This document shows, in pieces, positions 1 through 8,031 of a stretch of DNA of 28,146 nt. Under the pieces are notes generated by a model that saw nothing but the letters and a program-made list of their open reading frames with translations, was not told where the DNA came from and did not search any database. Origin of the DNA: Proteobacteria bacterium UBA964 (GTDB lineage Bacteria; Pseudomonadota; Gammaproteobacteria; Steroidobacterales; Steroidobacteraceae); the NCBI GenBank assembly GCA_002292945.1, contig DBCG01000136.1:2858-31003 (forward strand), written 5' to 3'. The position numbers and the translations under genes were made by a program. Each line of letters opens with the position of its first letter. Position 1 is the stretch's first letter.

Positions 1-1448
1 TCGTCCATCCAGGTCCACTGACGCTCGTCGCTGTTGACGATCATCGGGAAATAGATGTGGCCGACCTCGTGGATGATCACGCCGATCAAGCCGTACTTGG
101 TGTTGCGGGAATAGGTGATCTTGCCGGTCTTCTCATCCGGTGTCGGACGGTAACCGTTGAAGGTGATCATCGGATATTCCATGCCGCCCCGTTCCCAGCT
201 GTTGACCGAGATCGCGACCGGATACGGGTAGGCGAAGGAATAACGCGAGTAGACCTCCATGGTGTGCACCACGGCCTCGGTCGAATACTTCGACCAGATG
301 GGCTCTGCTTCGTTGGGGTAGAACGACATCGCCATGACCAACGGCATGGCGGAGTCCTTTTGGCGGTGGCCCATCGCGTCCCAGATGTATTTCCGTGAGC
401 TCGCCCATGCGAAGTCGCGGACGTTCGCGGCCTTGAACCGCCAGGTGCGCATCGCGGTGGTGCCCTTGGTCTCGTTGGCGAGCGCCTCGGCGGGGGTGAC
501 GATGAACACGGGCTTGTCCGCCGTCTCGGCCTGCTTCAGGCGCGCGCGCTGCGCCGGTGTCAGCACGGCGTCCGGGTTCTGCAGCACGCCGGTGGAGGCG
601 ACGATGTGATCCGCGGGTACCGTCAGTTCCACATCGTAGTCGCCGAACTCGAGGGTGAACTCGCCGCGGCCGAGGAACTGCTTGTGCTGCCAACCGGTGT
701 AGTCGGTATAGGCCGCAAGGCGAGGGAACCACTGCGCCAGGAAATACTGATAGGTGTCGTTCTTGGGGAAGTGCTCGTAACCGCTGCGGGCGCCGACCGG
801 CGCCTCATCGACGATATTGAAGGCGAAGTCGAAGCTGAACTGGATCGACTGCCCGGGGCGTAGCGGCTGCGGCAGGTCGATGCGCAGCATGGTGTCGTTG
901 ACGGTGGTCTTCAGTGTCCGCCCCGAACTGTCACGGATCGGTCCCATCTCATAGCCGTACTCGCGATCCTCGAAGGCTTGGTGCCGGCGCATCGCGGCGA
1001 AGCTCACGCTGTCGCCGGTGCCCGCAGAATCACGACGGGTACCCGCATTGGCCGCGACCTCGCTGCGGCGGGCGATCGAGTCGTCGCTGAAGATGTTCTG
1101 ATCGAGCTGCAGCCAAAGATAGTTCAGCGCATCCGGAGAGCGGTTGATGTAGGTGATCGTCTGCGTTGCGGTGATGCGGTGCCGTTGCTCGTCGAGTCGG
1201 GCCTTGATCCGATAGTCCGCGCGCTGTTGCCAATACGCCGGCCCCGGAGCGCCTGAGGCGCTGCGCGTGGTGCCCGGGGTCGGCAGCAAGGTCTCCAGCT
1301 GCGCGAACCGCTGGTCGGCGTCACCGGGCATCCCTTTGCCGTTGGCGGCGCTGTTGTCGACGGCCGACGCGGAAGGCGCGAGTGAAGCCAGGGCGAGGGC
1401 GAGGAGGGTGGGGATCGCCGCGGTGGGGATCCGGGAGAGAATGCTCAT
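1..1448 (-). CDS. M1-family zinc metallopeptidase, secreted, 3' end cut by window edge
   Basis: Open reading frame read from the minus strand, start ATG at 1448, with no stop before the window edge (482 complete codons plus two bases). The first ~29 residues form a signal peptide (MSILSRIP, a hydrophobic run, then ASA before VDN), so the enzyme is exported. A GGMEYP motif resembles the GxMEN exopeptidase motif of M1 aminopeptidases. HEVGH (residues 460-464, bases 57-71) is followed 18 residues later by the truncated codon GA., which fits the third zinc ligand Glu483 in the HExxH-x18-E pattern. The sequence WTWMDE at the end supports this. The family hydrolyses N-terminal residues of peptides. 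A GGAGG Shine-Dalgarno-like run directly abuts the ATG, which is tighter than usual. The next gene diverges only 30 bp away. The family call is firm; the substrate is unknown. Confidence 0.88.
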   Translation of the reverse strand, partial: MSILSRIPTAAIPTLLALALASLAPSASAVDNSAANGKGMPGDADQRFAQLETLLPTPGTTRSASGAPGPAYWQQRADYRIKARLDEQRHRITATQTITYINRSPDALNYLWLQLDQNIFSDDSIARRSEVAANAGTRRDSAGTGDSVSFAAMRRHQAFEDREYGYEMGPIRDSSGRTLKTTVNDTMLRIDLPQPLRPGQSIQFSFDFAFNIVDEAPVGARSGYEHFPKNDTYQYFLAQWFPRLAAYTDYTGWQHKQFLGRGEFTLEFGDYDVELTVPADHIVASTGVLQNPDAVLTPAQRARLKQAETADKPVFIVTPAEALANETKGTTAMRTWRFKAANVRDFAWASSRKYIWDAMGHRQKDSAMPLVMAMSFYPNEAEPIWSKYSTEAVVHTMEVYSRYSFAYPYPVAISVNSWERGGMEYPMITFNGYRPTPDEKTGKITYSRNTKYGLIGVIIHEVGHIYFPMIVNSDERQWTWMD

Positions 1449-1478
1449 CCTCCAGAGTTTAAGGCGATAATCGGCCCT

Positions 1479-2714
1479 ATGGCAGCCCTTCGCATGCGTT
1501 TCGCGCGCTATCTCGTCTACGCGGCGGTCGGTCTCGCCGCCGCGGCGATCGCATTTTTCGTCTACCTCGTGTGGGGTGGGGGCGTTGCGCTCTCGGACCG
1601 CGCGATGTTGTGGCGCATGTTGCGCGGGGGCGGCATTGAGGCGCCCGCGGAGGCGGTCGTCGCCCGGCAGTTGCGCGTCCCGTCCGGCTATCGGGTCTCG
1701 CGTTTTGCGGCCGACCTGCCGAGCGTGCGCATGATGGCCTCGAGCGCGACGGGCGATGTCATCGTCGCCCAGCCGCGTGGTGGGCTCGTCGTGCTGCTCG
1801 AGCGCGATGCCGACGGAGATGGACGGGCCGACGGTCGTCGTACGCTCTTCTCCGGGCTGGACCGTCCGAACGGTGTCGATCTGCACGGCGGATGGCTGTA
1901 CATCGCCGAGGCGACCCGGATCTCCCGGGTGCGCTTCGATGCGGATACCCGCGCCACGAGCGGCGCGTTGCAGCCGCTGGTGTCGGGGCTCGGTGGCGAC
2001 GGCAATCATTGGCGTAAGACTGCGCGCGTCGGGCCGGATGGACGGCTCTATGTCGGGTCCGGTTCCACCTGTAACGTCTGTCTCGAGACCGACCTACAAC
2101 GGGCCACGCTCTGGGTCTACGCGGCCGACGGGTCGATGGGGCGCGAGTATGCGACGGGTCTGCGCAACCCGACCGGGTTCGATTGGGCGCCTTGGGATGA
2201 TGGGCTGCATGCGACCGAGAACGGTCGCGACCTCATGGGGGATGACATCCCCCCCGACGAATTGAACCGCATCGAGCTAGGGGGCTTTTACGGCTGGCCG
2301 TTCGTGCACGGGATGGGCATCGTCGACCCGGAGTTCGGGGCTGGGCAGTCGGCGCGGATCGCCGGATCCCGCGAGCCGGTGCACGCCTTCCGCGCCCATA
2401 ACGCACCGCTCGGTGTGCGATTCCTGCGCCATCCCGCACACCGTGACCTCGGGGCGCGCGTCGCGTTGGTGGCGCTGCATGGCTCCTGGAACCGCAGCGT
2501 GCCCGATGGCTATGCCGTCGTCTCGCTGCATTGGGCCGAGGACGGGCGTATCGAAGAGCGCCCGTTCCTGACGGGTTTCCGTGGCGAGACCGGGCTCATC
2601 GGCCGTCCGGTCGATGTGCTCGAGAGTCCCGACGGCGAAGTCTATGTGTCCGACGACTACGCGGGCGTCGTCTACCGCGTCAGTCCGCCGAGGCCGCCGA
2701 CGCCGAGCGGTTGA
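1479..2714 (+). CDS. Membrane-anchored PQQ-dependent sugar (sorbosone) dehydrogenase-like protein
   Basis: A 411-residue protein with one N-terminal transmembrane segment (about residues 11-33), predicted to anchor a periplasmic beta-propeller. The propeller resembles the soluble glucose/sorbosone dehydrogenase family: DRPNGVD, a GSxCNVC segment followed by acidic residues, GLRNPTGFDW, the stretch ENGRDLMGDDIPPDELN, GGFYGWPF, HGSWNRS, and the terminal VSDDYAGVVYRV. Family members oxidise sugars or aldoses with PQQ and pass electrons to the respiratory chain; substrate and cofactor use here are inferred. The CNVC pair lacks the following His, so it is not a c-type haem site. No clear ribosome binding site precedes ATG 1479; ATG 1494 (residue 6) is an alternative. 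Its 3' end overlaps the convergent esterase gene by 35 bp. Confidence 0.8.
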   Translation: MAALRMRFARYLVYAAVGLAAAAIAFFVYLVWGGGVALSDRAMLWRMLRGGGIEAPAEAVVARQLRVPSGYRVSRFAADLPSVRMMASSATGDVIVAQPRGGLVVLLERDADGDGRADGRRTLFSGLDRPNGVDLHGGWLYIAEATRISRVRFDADTRATSGALQPLVSGLGGDGNHWRKTARVGPDGRLYVGSGSTCNVCLETDLQRATLWVYAADGSMGREYATGLRNPTGFDWAPWDDGLHATENGRDLMGDDIPPDELNRIELGGFYGWPFVHGMGIVDPEFGAGQSARIAGSREPVHAFRAHNAPLGVRFLRHPAHRDLGARVALVALHGSWNRSVPDGYAVVSLHWAEDGRIEERPFLTGFRGETGLIGRPVDVLESPDGEVYVSDDYAGVVYRVSPPRPPTPSG

Positions 2715-4542
2715 GCCGCTCGCCCGGACATTGGCCACCGGCGAATCGTTGGTAGGCGGTGTCCGCCCAGGTATCGCGCCGGGCCGTGAAGGTCTCGCGG
2801 AAGAGTTCGCAGCGCGCCGCCAATGCGAGGGGTTCAGCCTCCATCTGTCCTAAGAGGCTATCGCGTGAGACCCGCTCGTTGATCATGCGGATCCCGCCGT
2901 CGGCAGGCGTGTCGAACACCATCAACCGTCGTGCACCGGACGGCTCATCTGACCATGGCAGCCACGCGACGGACGGATCATCTAGACCTTTCCCGGGCAG
3001 GCCTTTCCCGGGGTCGCCCGTCCTCGCGAACTCCGCCCAGAAACGCATCATCCTTGCGCTGAGCGCAAGGCGTTCCTTCTCGTTGCGCTCGTGGAACAGG
3101 ACGCCGGACTGCGGGCCGACATCGAAGTGCCCGAACACGAAGGGGATCTCGAGGCCGTGCGAGGCGCCAAGGATGCGAGAGAGGTCGACGACACCATACG
3201 CACGGCCTTGTTCATCCCAATCCCAGCGATAGGCGAACACCGGAGCACCGTGTCGGGAGAGCAGGCTCGCCAGATCGTCGACTCCGTCGGCTTTCCAAAG
3301 GGCCGAGCGATAGCGCGCGAGGCGGTCGTACGCCTCTGGATCGCGCAGTGCGACCGGCGTACCGGCGACCGTACGCACCAGCCGAGGGTCGAACGCCATG
3401 AAGATCTTGTTCTCGTCGCGGTTGGAGCCGACGATCATCGGGACATCGGTGTGGGTGGCAGGGTCGGCGAGCGAGTCGCGAAGCGTGCCGGCTCGATGCA
3501 CCACGCCGTCCGCGAAAACCGACACGAACGGATCGTAGCCCCCCCGGGAGTCGCCACGGATCGCCTCGTAGACGACCCAGGGATCGGCCGCCCGCAGAAG
3601 ATCGGCCGCTTCGACCGGCGAGAGGCGACGCGCGAGCGCTTGCGCTGCTGCGGCATCGGCGGCTTTGCCCGACGCGAGGAGCAGCCGGCGCAATGCCGCG
3701 GTGCTGCCGCCTGGACCCTCCGGGGTCGGGGGTGGCGCAAGCCCATAGGCGTTGCTCTGCACGATCATCTTGTGGAACAGGCCCTTGGCCAACGGCGATA
3801 CCGCGAGCACCAGCGTGTTGGTGGCGCCCGCTGATTCGCCGAACACTGTGACATTGTCCGGATCGCCGCCGAAAGCGGCCGCGTTGCGCTGCACCCAGCG
3901 CAAGGCTTCGTGGGTGTCGAGACTGCCGAAATTGCCGGAACGCTCGAGCGGATCTGCGGTAGAGCCCTCCGGCGGCACGAACCAACCCATCGGCCCGAGT
4001 CGATAGTTGATCATCACGACGAGCACACCCTCGCGCGCGGCGAGCGCACCGCCCTCCCAGACCGAGGCAGCCCCGACGGTGTTGCCACCGCCATGGATCC
4101 AGACCATCACGGGGAGTTTCCTGCCGGCCGATTGGGTCGGCGTGAGCCTCGGCGCGTAGACATTCAGGTAGAGGCAGTCCTCGCTTCCCTGGCGTGATCC
4201 GGCAGCGCCGATACCCCCAAGAGGGGAACCGTACTGAAGGCAGGGCTCGCCCGGGAGCAGTGCGTTGCGCGTCCCGGTCCACGCGCTCGGCGGGCGCGGA
4301 GCGCGCCAGCGAAGCTCACCCACCGGAGGCGCGGCGAAGGGGATGCCGAGCCAGGTGTGGCCACCGAACGGGTTGGCGTAGCCGAGCACGGTGCCGGTAT
4401 CGAGCGTGCGCAGCGTTTCGGCGTCCCCTGGCGCGCGGTCGACGCGGGACGGCGGATTGCTGCAGGCCGAGAGAGACAGCAGCGCCAACAAGGCAGCGGC
4501 GGTAGACCATGGGCGGCGCGGCAGGCTTGGCATCGGATTCAC
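2680..4542 (-). CDS. Carboxylesterase type B, lipoprotein
   Basis: About 620 residues. I choose GTG 4542 because a GGAGGG motif sits 8 nt upstream; ATG 4533, three codons later, is an alternative. The N-terminus is a lipoprotein signal: a hydrophobic run ending LLSLSAC, with Cys27 the expected lipidated residue. The catalytic part is a carboxylesterase type B: the oxyanion loop HGGG (150-153), SEDCLYLNVY signature, nucleophile in FGESAGA (Ser237), likely acid Glu377 in SNRDENK, and His462 in GASHGLEIPF, followed by FVFGHF. Such enzymes hydrolyse carboxylic esters; here the enzyme would face the periplasm or outer membrane. Its stop lies inside the end of the convergent sugar dehydrogenase gene. 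A tRNA-Leu gene lies only 39 bp upstream on the same strand. Substrate is not predictable. Confidence 0.92.
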   Translation of the reverse strand: MNPMPSLPRRPWSTAAALLALLSLSACSNPPSRVDRAPGDAETLRTLDTGTVLGYANPFGGHTWLGIPFAAPPVGELRWRAPRPPSAWTGTRNALLPGEPCLQYGSPLGGIGAAGSRQGSEDCLYLNVYAPRLTPTQSAGRKLPVMVWIHGGGNTVGAASVWEGGALAAREGVLVVMINYRLGPMGWFVPPEGSTADPLERSGNFGSLDTHEALRWVQRNAAAFGGDPDNVTVFGESAGATNTLVLAVSPLAKGLFHKMIVQSNAYGLAPPPTPEGPGGSTAALRRLLLASGKAADAAAAQALARRLSPVEAADLLRAADPWVVYEAIRGDSRGGYDPFVSVFADGVVHRAGTLRDSLADPATHTDVPMIVGSNRDENKIFMAFDPRLVRTVAGTPVALRDPEAYDRLARYRSALWKADGVDDLASLLSRHGAPVFAYRWDWDEQGRAYGVVDLSRILGASHGLEIPFVFGHFDVGPQSGVLFHERNEKERLALSARMMRFWAEFARTGDPGKGLPGKGLDDPSVAWLPWSDEPSGARRLMVFDTPADGGIRMINERVSRDSLLGQMEAEPLALAARCELFRETFTARRDTWADTAYQRFAGGQCPGERLNRSASAASAD

Positions 4543-4581
4543 GCGGAGATCCCTCCATCGACAAAAAACCAATTACAAGGA

Positions 4582-4668
4582 TGGTGCCCCGGGCCGGAAT
4601 CGAACCAGCACGGCCTTTCGGCCGACGGATTTTAAGTCCGTTGCGTCTACCAGTTTCGCCACCGGGGC
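4582..4668 (-). tRNA. tRNA-Leu (anticodon UAA)
   Basis: The minus-strand sequence folds as a class II tRNA of 87 nt. The 7-bp acceptor stem GCCCCGG/CCGGGGC pairs perfectly. The D-arm contains GGTAGAC, the anticodon loop reads CTTAAAA (anticodon TAA), a long variable arm GGCCGAAAGGCC follows, and the T-arm carries the standard TTCGATT loop between GCTGG and CCGGC. Discriminator base A and the CCA end are encoded (CCA at 4584-4582). It decodes UUA and, by wobble, UUG. It lies between a lipoprotein gene and the esterase gene, all on the same strand. A run of six T (minus strand, 4568-4563) lies 14 nt beyond the CCA and may help end transcription, although I see no separate terminator hairpin. 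Confidence 0.97.
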
Positions 4669-4704
4669 TCAGTCACCCACCGACCATTCCGGCCGGTCAG
4701 CGTA

Positions 4705-5220
4705 TCATTCCTTGTCCGAGTTCAGACGCACCCCAGCGACCGTGTTCTCGGCGACCTGTAGCGCGAGATCGGGAGTCCGGCCGCGCTTCTTGATGAGGAT
4801 GTCCTCGCCATCGTCGATCTCGACATGGAAGCGCTTGCTGTCGAGCTGCGCCTTGAGTGCATCGCGGATCGCGCGTGCGACGGCGTTCTCGCCCGTGCCC
4901 TTGGCGATCGCGACCGTGACTTCTTGGTGGGCTTCGCCTTTAGGGGTGATGTGCAGGACCACTCGGCCATCGCTATCGGCACCGCCGCTGCATTCGAGCC
5001 GCCACTTGTTGGAGTAGTCCGAGAGGTCGGGCACGACGGCATCGATCCCGGCACCGGCCACTTTCGCGACCGCGCCGATGCCTGCACCGGCGACGGCGAC
5101 GGCGCCGGTCGTGACGACGGCCGCAGCGCAGCCGCTGAGCGCGACCAGGGCGACGAGCATCGACAAGGTCCTGACGGTACGGGAGGGTGCACAAGGGTAG
5201 GGCGCATGGGGATGGGTCAT
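4705..5220 (-). CDS. Small lipoprotein of unknown function (DUF3568-like)
   Basis: A 171-residue protein starting at ATG 5220, chosen because AGGAG lies 8 nt upstream; the open frame extends further upstream without a better start. The N-terminus is a lipoprotein signal peptide (TVRTLSMLVALVALSGC, lipobox LSGC). It is followed by an Ala/Gly/Val-rich stretch (AVVTTGAVAVAGAGIGAVAKVAGAG residues, roughly 38-62) of the kind seen in small glycine-zipper lipoproteins, then a compact alpha/beta-looking domain of about 100 residues ending near the C-terminus. This layout is like DUF3568-type lipoproteins, but I recognise it only loosely. Function unknown; location would be the outer membrane inner leaflet. 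It is divergent from the ccm operon and shares the intergenic region 5221-5358 with it. Confidence 0.75.
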   Translation of the reverse strand: MTHPHAPYPCAPSRTVRTLSMLVALVALSGCAAAVVTTGAVAVAGAGIGAVAKVAGAGIDAVVPDLSDYSNKWRLECSGGADSDGRVVLHITPKGEAHQEVTVAIAKGTGENAVARAIRDALKAQLDSKRFHVEIDDGEDILIKKRGRTPDLALQVAENTVAGVRLNSDKE

Positions 5221-5271
5221 GGAGAACGCTCCTGCAAGGATGAGCGAGCCGTGGCTCGGCCCACCCTTGTG

Positions 5272-5300
5272 TTGGATAAGGGTCATTAAGCCCCTATGGT
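5272..5300 (+). promoter_or_regulatory. Candidate sigma-70-type promoter for the ccm operon
   Basis: TTGGAT (5272-5277) and TATGGT (5295-5300) are separated by 17 bp, each matching four of six consensus bases. They lie about 60 bp upstream of the preferred ccmA start (GTG 5359). No other convincing promoter is visible before the ccm genes. This is a pattern match by eye only. Confidence 0.3.
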
Positions 5301-5358
5301 ACGCTTCACTTATACGAACCGATATCCGCGTGATGCGAACTCGACGGTCCGATACAAA

Positions 5359-5991
5359 GTGCTCGAAGTCATCGATCTGACCCTGTGCCGCGGTGCGCGT
5401 CCTGTGCTTTCCGGGCTGCACTTCGCCGTCGCGCCGGGGCGCTGCCTACAGGTCCTCGGCGCCAACGGCAGCGGCAAGACCACGCTGCTCCGAGCCCTGT
5501 GCGGGCTGCTCGAGATCGATGGTGGTGCGTTCAGATGGAAGGGTGGCCCGGTCGAACCACGATCGCCCGAGTTCCAAAAAGAGCTCGTCTATCTCGGGCA
5601 TGACCCTCCGCTCAAGGGAGACCTCAGCGTCGCCGAGAACCTGCGGTTTGCGGCCGTGATGCGCGGGATTCCCCGCCTGCGACGGGGCGAGGCGGTTTCC
5701 GCGGCATTGCGTGAGGCTGACGCTTCGCGTTTCGCTGACCGGCTCGCCCGTAGCCTGTCCGCCGGCCAGCGACGTCGGGTGGCGCTCGCTTTGTTGTGTC
5801 TCGCGCCCGCGCCGATCTGGTTGCTCGACGAACCCGTGACACACCTCGATACCACCGGCCTGGCCTTGGTCACCCGCTTGATCGAGGGGCATCTGCAGCG
5901 GAGCGGTCTCGTGATCGCAGCCACCCATCAAGACCTCGGTCTGCCGTCGCAGGCCCGCGACGAACTTGTGCTTTCCCGTAGGGCGGCATGA
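5359..5991 (+). CDS. ccmA: Haem exporter ATP-binding subunit CcmA
   Basis: ABC-type ATPase of the CcmABCD complex, which powers release of holo-CcmE from CcmC/D during cytochrome c maturation. I place the start at GTG 5359, giving 210 residues beginning MLEVIDLTLCRGARPV, which matches the usual CcmA N-terminus; the frame is open back to ATG 5296, but those 21 extra residues look unlike CcmA and overlap the candidate promoter. Walker A GANGSGKTT (34-42), signature LSAGQRRR (133-140), Walker B WLLDEP (to about 159), then the D-loop THLD and switch His in ATHQD are all present. It is first in the ccm operon and overlaps ccmB by 4 nt (ATGA). Confidence 0.95.
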   Translation: MLEVIDLTLCRGARPVLSGLHFAVAPGRCLQVLGANGSGKTTLLRALCGLLEIDGGAFRWKGGPVEPRSPEFQKELVYLGHDPPLKGDLSVAENLRFAAVMRGIPRLRRGEAVSAALREADASRFADRLARSLSAGQRRRVALALLCLAPAPIWLLDEPVTHLDTTGLALVTRLIEGHLQRSGLVIAATHQDLGLPSQARDELVLSRRAA

Positions 5992-6653
5992 GCGCCTGGG
6001 CCGGCGTGCTGTGGCGTGATCTGCGGCTTGCCTTTCGCCGCCCGGGGCAGGTGGTGCATCCGCTTGCGTTCTTCGCGGTCGTCGCGCTGCTGTTCACCCT
6101 CGGCTACACGCCTGAGCTTGGCAAACTGCGGCAGATCGCGCCCGGGGTGCTCTGGGTCGGGGCGCTGCTGGCCTCGCAATTGTCCTTGGACGGGCTGTTC
6201 CGCGAGGACGCGGAGGACGGAACGCTAGAGCAGATGGTGCTGTCCGGCCAGCCCGTCGCCGCCTTGGTGCTCGGCAAGACTGCGGCACATTGGGTGATCA
6301 CCGGGTTACCGCTCACCCTGATGGCGCCGGTGGTCGGCTTCGCGTTGGGCGTGCCCGTGGCGGCGATGCCCGGCATACTCTGCGCCTTGGCCTTGGGCAC
6401 GGTAAGCTTGAGTCTCATCGGTGCGATGGGTGCGTCGCTGACTCTCGGGGTACGCCGAGGTGGGGTGCTGCTCTCGCTACTGACGCTGCCGCTGGCGGTG
6501 CCGGTGTTGATCTTCGGAGCGCGTGCGACGGAACTCGCCATCGCCGGGGAAGGTCTCACCGGGGTCCTTTATCTGCTCGGGTCGCTCGCGGTGCTGGCCC
6601 TGACTCTCGCGCCACTGGCGGCTGCTGCCGCGGTACGCATCGGACTGGAGTGA
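5988..6653 (+). CDS. ccmB: Haem exporter permease subunit CcmB
   Basis: A 221-residue inner-membrane protein with six hydrophobic segments, the normal size and shape for CcmB. Family features include WRDLRLAFRRP at the N-terminus, the cytoplasmic loop LFREDAEDGTLEQMVLSGQP after the second membrane segment, and LTLPLAVPVLIFGA. It partners CcmA in the ABC complex that frees haem-loaded CcmE. The ATG overlaps the ccmA stop (ATGA), implying translational coupling; ccmC follows after 9 nt. Confidence 0.95.
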   Translation: MSAWAGVLWRDLRLAFRRPGQVVHPLAFFAVVALLFTLGYTPELGKLRQIAPGVLWVGALLASQLSLDGLFREDAEDGTLEQMVLSGQPVAALVLGKTAAHWVITGLPLTLMAPVVGFALGVPVAAMPGILCALALGTVSLSLIGAMGASLTLGVRRGGVLLSLLTLPLAVPVLIFGARATELAIAGEGLTGVLYLLGSLAVLALTLAPLAAAAAVRIGLE

Positions 6654-6662
6654 TTCGGACGC

Positions 6663-7397
6663 ATGGACTGGACCTGGTTTCATCGCCTTGCCTCGCCGCC
6701 CCACATCTACCGCGTGGCCGGTACCCTGACGCCGTGGTTCGCATGGCCCGCAGGACTGCTCATCGTGTCGGCGCTCTACGCCGGCCTTTTCCTGGCGCCG
6801 CCCGACTACCAGCAGGGCGAGGGCTTCAGGATGATCTATGTCCATGCGCCCTCGGCCTGGCTGTCGGTGATGATCTACGGTGTGATGGCGACCGCCGCCG
6901 CCGTGGGTCTGATCTGGCGGATGAAGGTCGCGCATGCTGCCGCTGCGAGCTGCGCCGCGATCGGCGCCTCCTTCACATTCGTCTCGCTCGTCACCGGGAT
7001 GCTCTGGGGTAAGCCGATGTGGGGGACCTATTGGGTCTGGGACCCCCGGCTGACCGCGCAGCTCGTGCTGCTGTTCCTCTATCTCGGGTACATGGCCCTT
7101 CGGTCCGGCATCGACGATCTCGGGCGTGCCGACCGTGCGAGTGCCGTGCTCGCGATCATCGGTGTGGTGAATCTGCCGATCATCCGATATTCAGTCGAGT
7201 GGTGGAATTCGATCCACCAGGCGCCCTCGGTCATGAAGATGGAGCGACCCTCGATGCCGTTCGATATGCTCGCGCCGCTGCTGATGATGCTGCTCGGATT
7301 CACGCTTATGTTCGCGGCGGTCATGCTGGTGCGCGTGAGGGCGGAAGTGCTGCGACGTGAGCGTGGGGCGTCCTGGGTCAAGGAGGTGGTGTCTTGA
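6663..7397 (+). CDS. ccmC: Haem-handling membrane protein CcmC
   Basis: A 244-residue, six-helix inner-membrane protein of the haem-handling family. It holds haem at the periplasmic face and loads it onto CcmE. The tryptophan-rich haem motif WGTYWVWD is at 120-127. The two expected axial ligands are present: His61 in IYVHAPSAW and His185 in WWNSIHQ, at almost the same positions as in E. coli. AAGGAGG near the 3' end (7379-7385) serves the overlapping ccmD start. The stop TGA (7395-7397) overlaps the ccmD TTG. Confidence 0.97.
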   Translation: MDWTWFHRLASPPHIYRVAGTLTPWFAWPAGLLIVSALYAGLFLAPPDYQQGEGFRMIYVHAPSAWLSVMIYGVMATAAAVGLIWRMKVAHAAAASCAAIGASFTFVSLVTGMLWGKPMWGTYWVWDPRLTAQLVLLFLYLGYMALRSGIDDLGRADRASAVLAIIGVVNLPIIRYSVEWWNSIHQAPSVMKMERPSMPFDMLAPLLMMLLGFTLMFAAVMLVRVRAEVLRRERGASWVKEVVS

Positions 7398-7564
7398 AGG
7401 ATTTCTTCGCCATGGGCGGCTATGCCGCTTTTCTTTGGCCTGCTTACGCCGTGACGTTCGCCGTGGTGGCCTGGAACATCGTCGCTGCGCGGCGCGCCCA
7501 TCAAGAGGCGCTGCTCGAGGCGCGTCGACGCCTCTCGACTGACGCTGACGGTGACGCGTCATGA
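7394..7564 (+). CDS. ccmD: Haem exporter accessory protein CcmD
   Basis: A 56-residue single-span membrane protein that keeps CcmC, CcmE and CcmAB together. It begins with TTG at 7394, seven bases after an AAGGAGG ribosome binding site, and reads MKDFFAMGGYAAFLWPAYAV, the recognisable CcmD N-terminus. One transmembrane segment (about 12-32) is followed by a basic, charged tail (AARRAHQEALLEARRR). The non-ATG start makes it easy to miss in automated annotation; ATG 7412 would drop six conserved residues. It overlaps ccmC by 4 nt and ccmE by 4 nt (ATGA). Confidence 0.9.
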   Translation: MKDFFAMGGYAAFLWPAYAVTFAVVAWNIVAARRAHQEALLEARRRLSTDADGDAS

Positions 7565-8031
7565 CACCCCGGCAGCGGCGGATCGCGCTGGTGGTCGGCA
7601 TCCTGGGTGGTGTCTCGTTGGCGGCGCTGCTGGCGACCCGAGCGTTCCAGGACAACGTCATGTTCTTCTTCGATCCAAGCCAGGTGGCTGCCGGGGCTGC
7701 GCCGCTCGACAAACGCTTCCGCCTGGGTGGCATGGTCCGGCCGGGAACGGTCGCTCGGACTGCGGGGAGCTTGGATATGCAGTTCGTGGTCACGGACTTC
7801 CAGCGCGATGTCCCGGTGCGATATTCGGGTGTGGTGCCGGATCTCTTCCGCGAGAACCAAGGGGTCGTCGCGCACGGCAAACTCGGTCGCGACGGCATCT
7901 TCGTCGCCGACGAGATCCTCGCCAAGCATGACGAGAATTACATGCCGCCTGAGGTCGCCCGTGCCATCAAGGAAAAGCATGGGGGTGTCATGCCGGTGAA
8001 CCCTGACATACGCAGCGGGCCGCGCACATGA
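7561..8031 (+). CDS. ccmE: Periplasmic haem chaperone CcmE
   Basis: A 156-residue haem chaperone with one N-terminal transmembrane anchor (about 8-27) and a periplasmic beta-barrel domain. The covalent haem-binding His123 and Tyr127 lie in the intact motif HDENYMP (His130 and Tyr134 in E. coli). FRLGGMVRPGTV and the stretch VPDLFRENQGVVAHGKL are typical of the family. It accepts haem from CcmC and delivers it to CcmF. Overlaps with ccmD and ccmF (ATGA at each end) indicate coupled translation. Confidence 0.97.
   Translation: MTPRQRRIALVVGILGGVSLAALLATRAFQDNVMFFFDPSQVAAGAAPLDKRFRLGGMVRPGTVARTAGSLDMQFVVTDFQRDVPVRYSGVVPDLFRENQGVVAHGKLGRDGIFVADEILAKHDENYMPPEVARAIKEKHGGVMPVNPDIRSGPRT

Noticed and set aside
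2068..2082. CxxC (CNVC) in the sugar dehydrogenase as a cytochrome c haem site
   Set aside because: No histidine follows the second cysteine; the motif is common in the sorbosone dehydrogenase family.
5296..5358. Earlier ccmA start at ATG 5296
   Set aside because: The 21 added residues do not resemble CcmA, and GTG 5359 gives the family-typical MLEV start.
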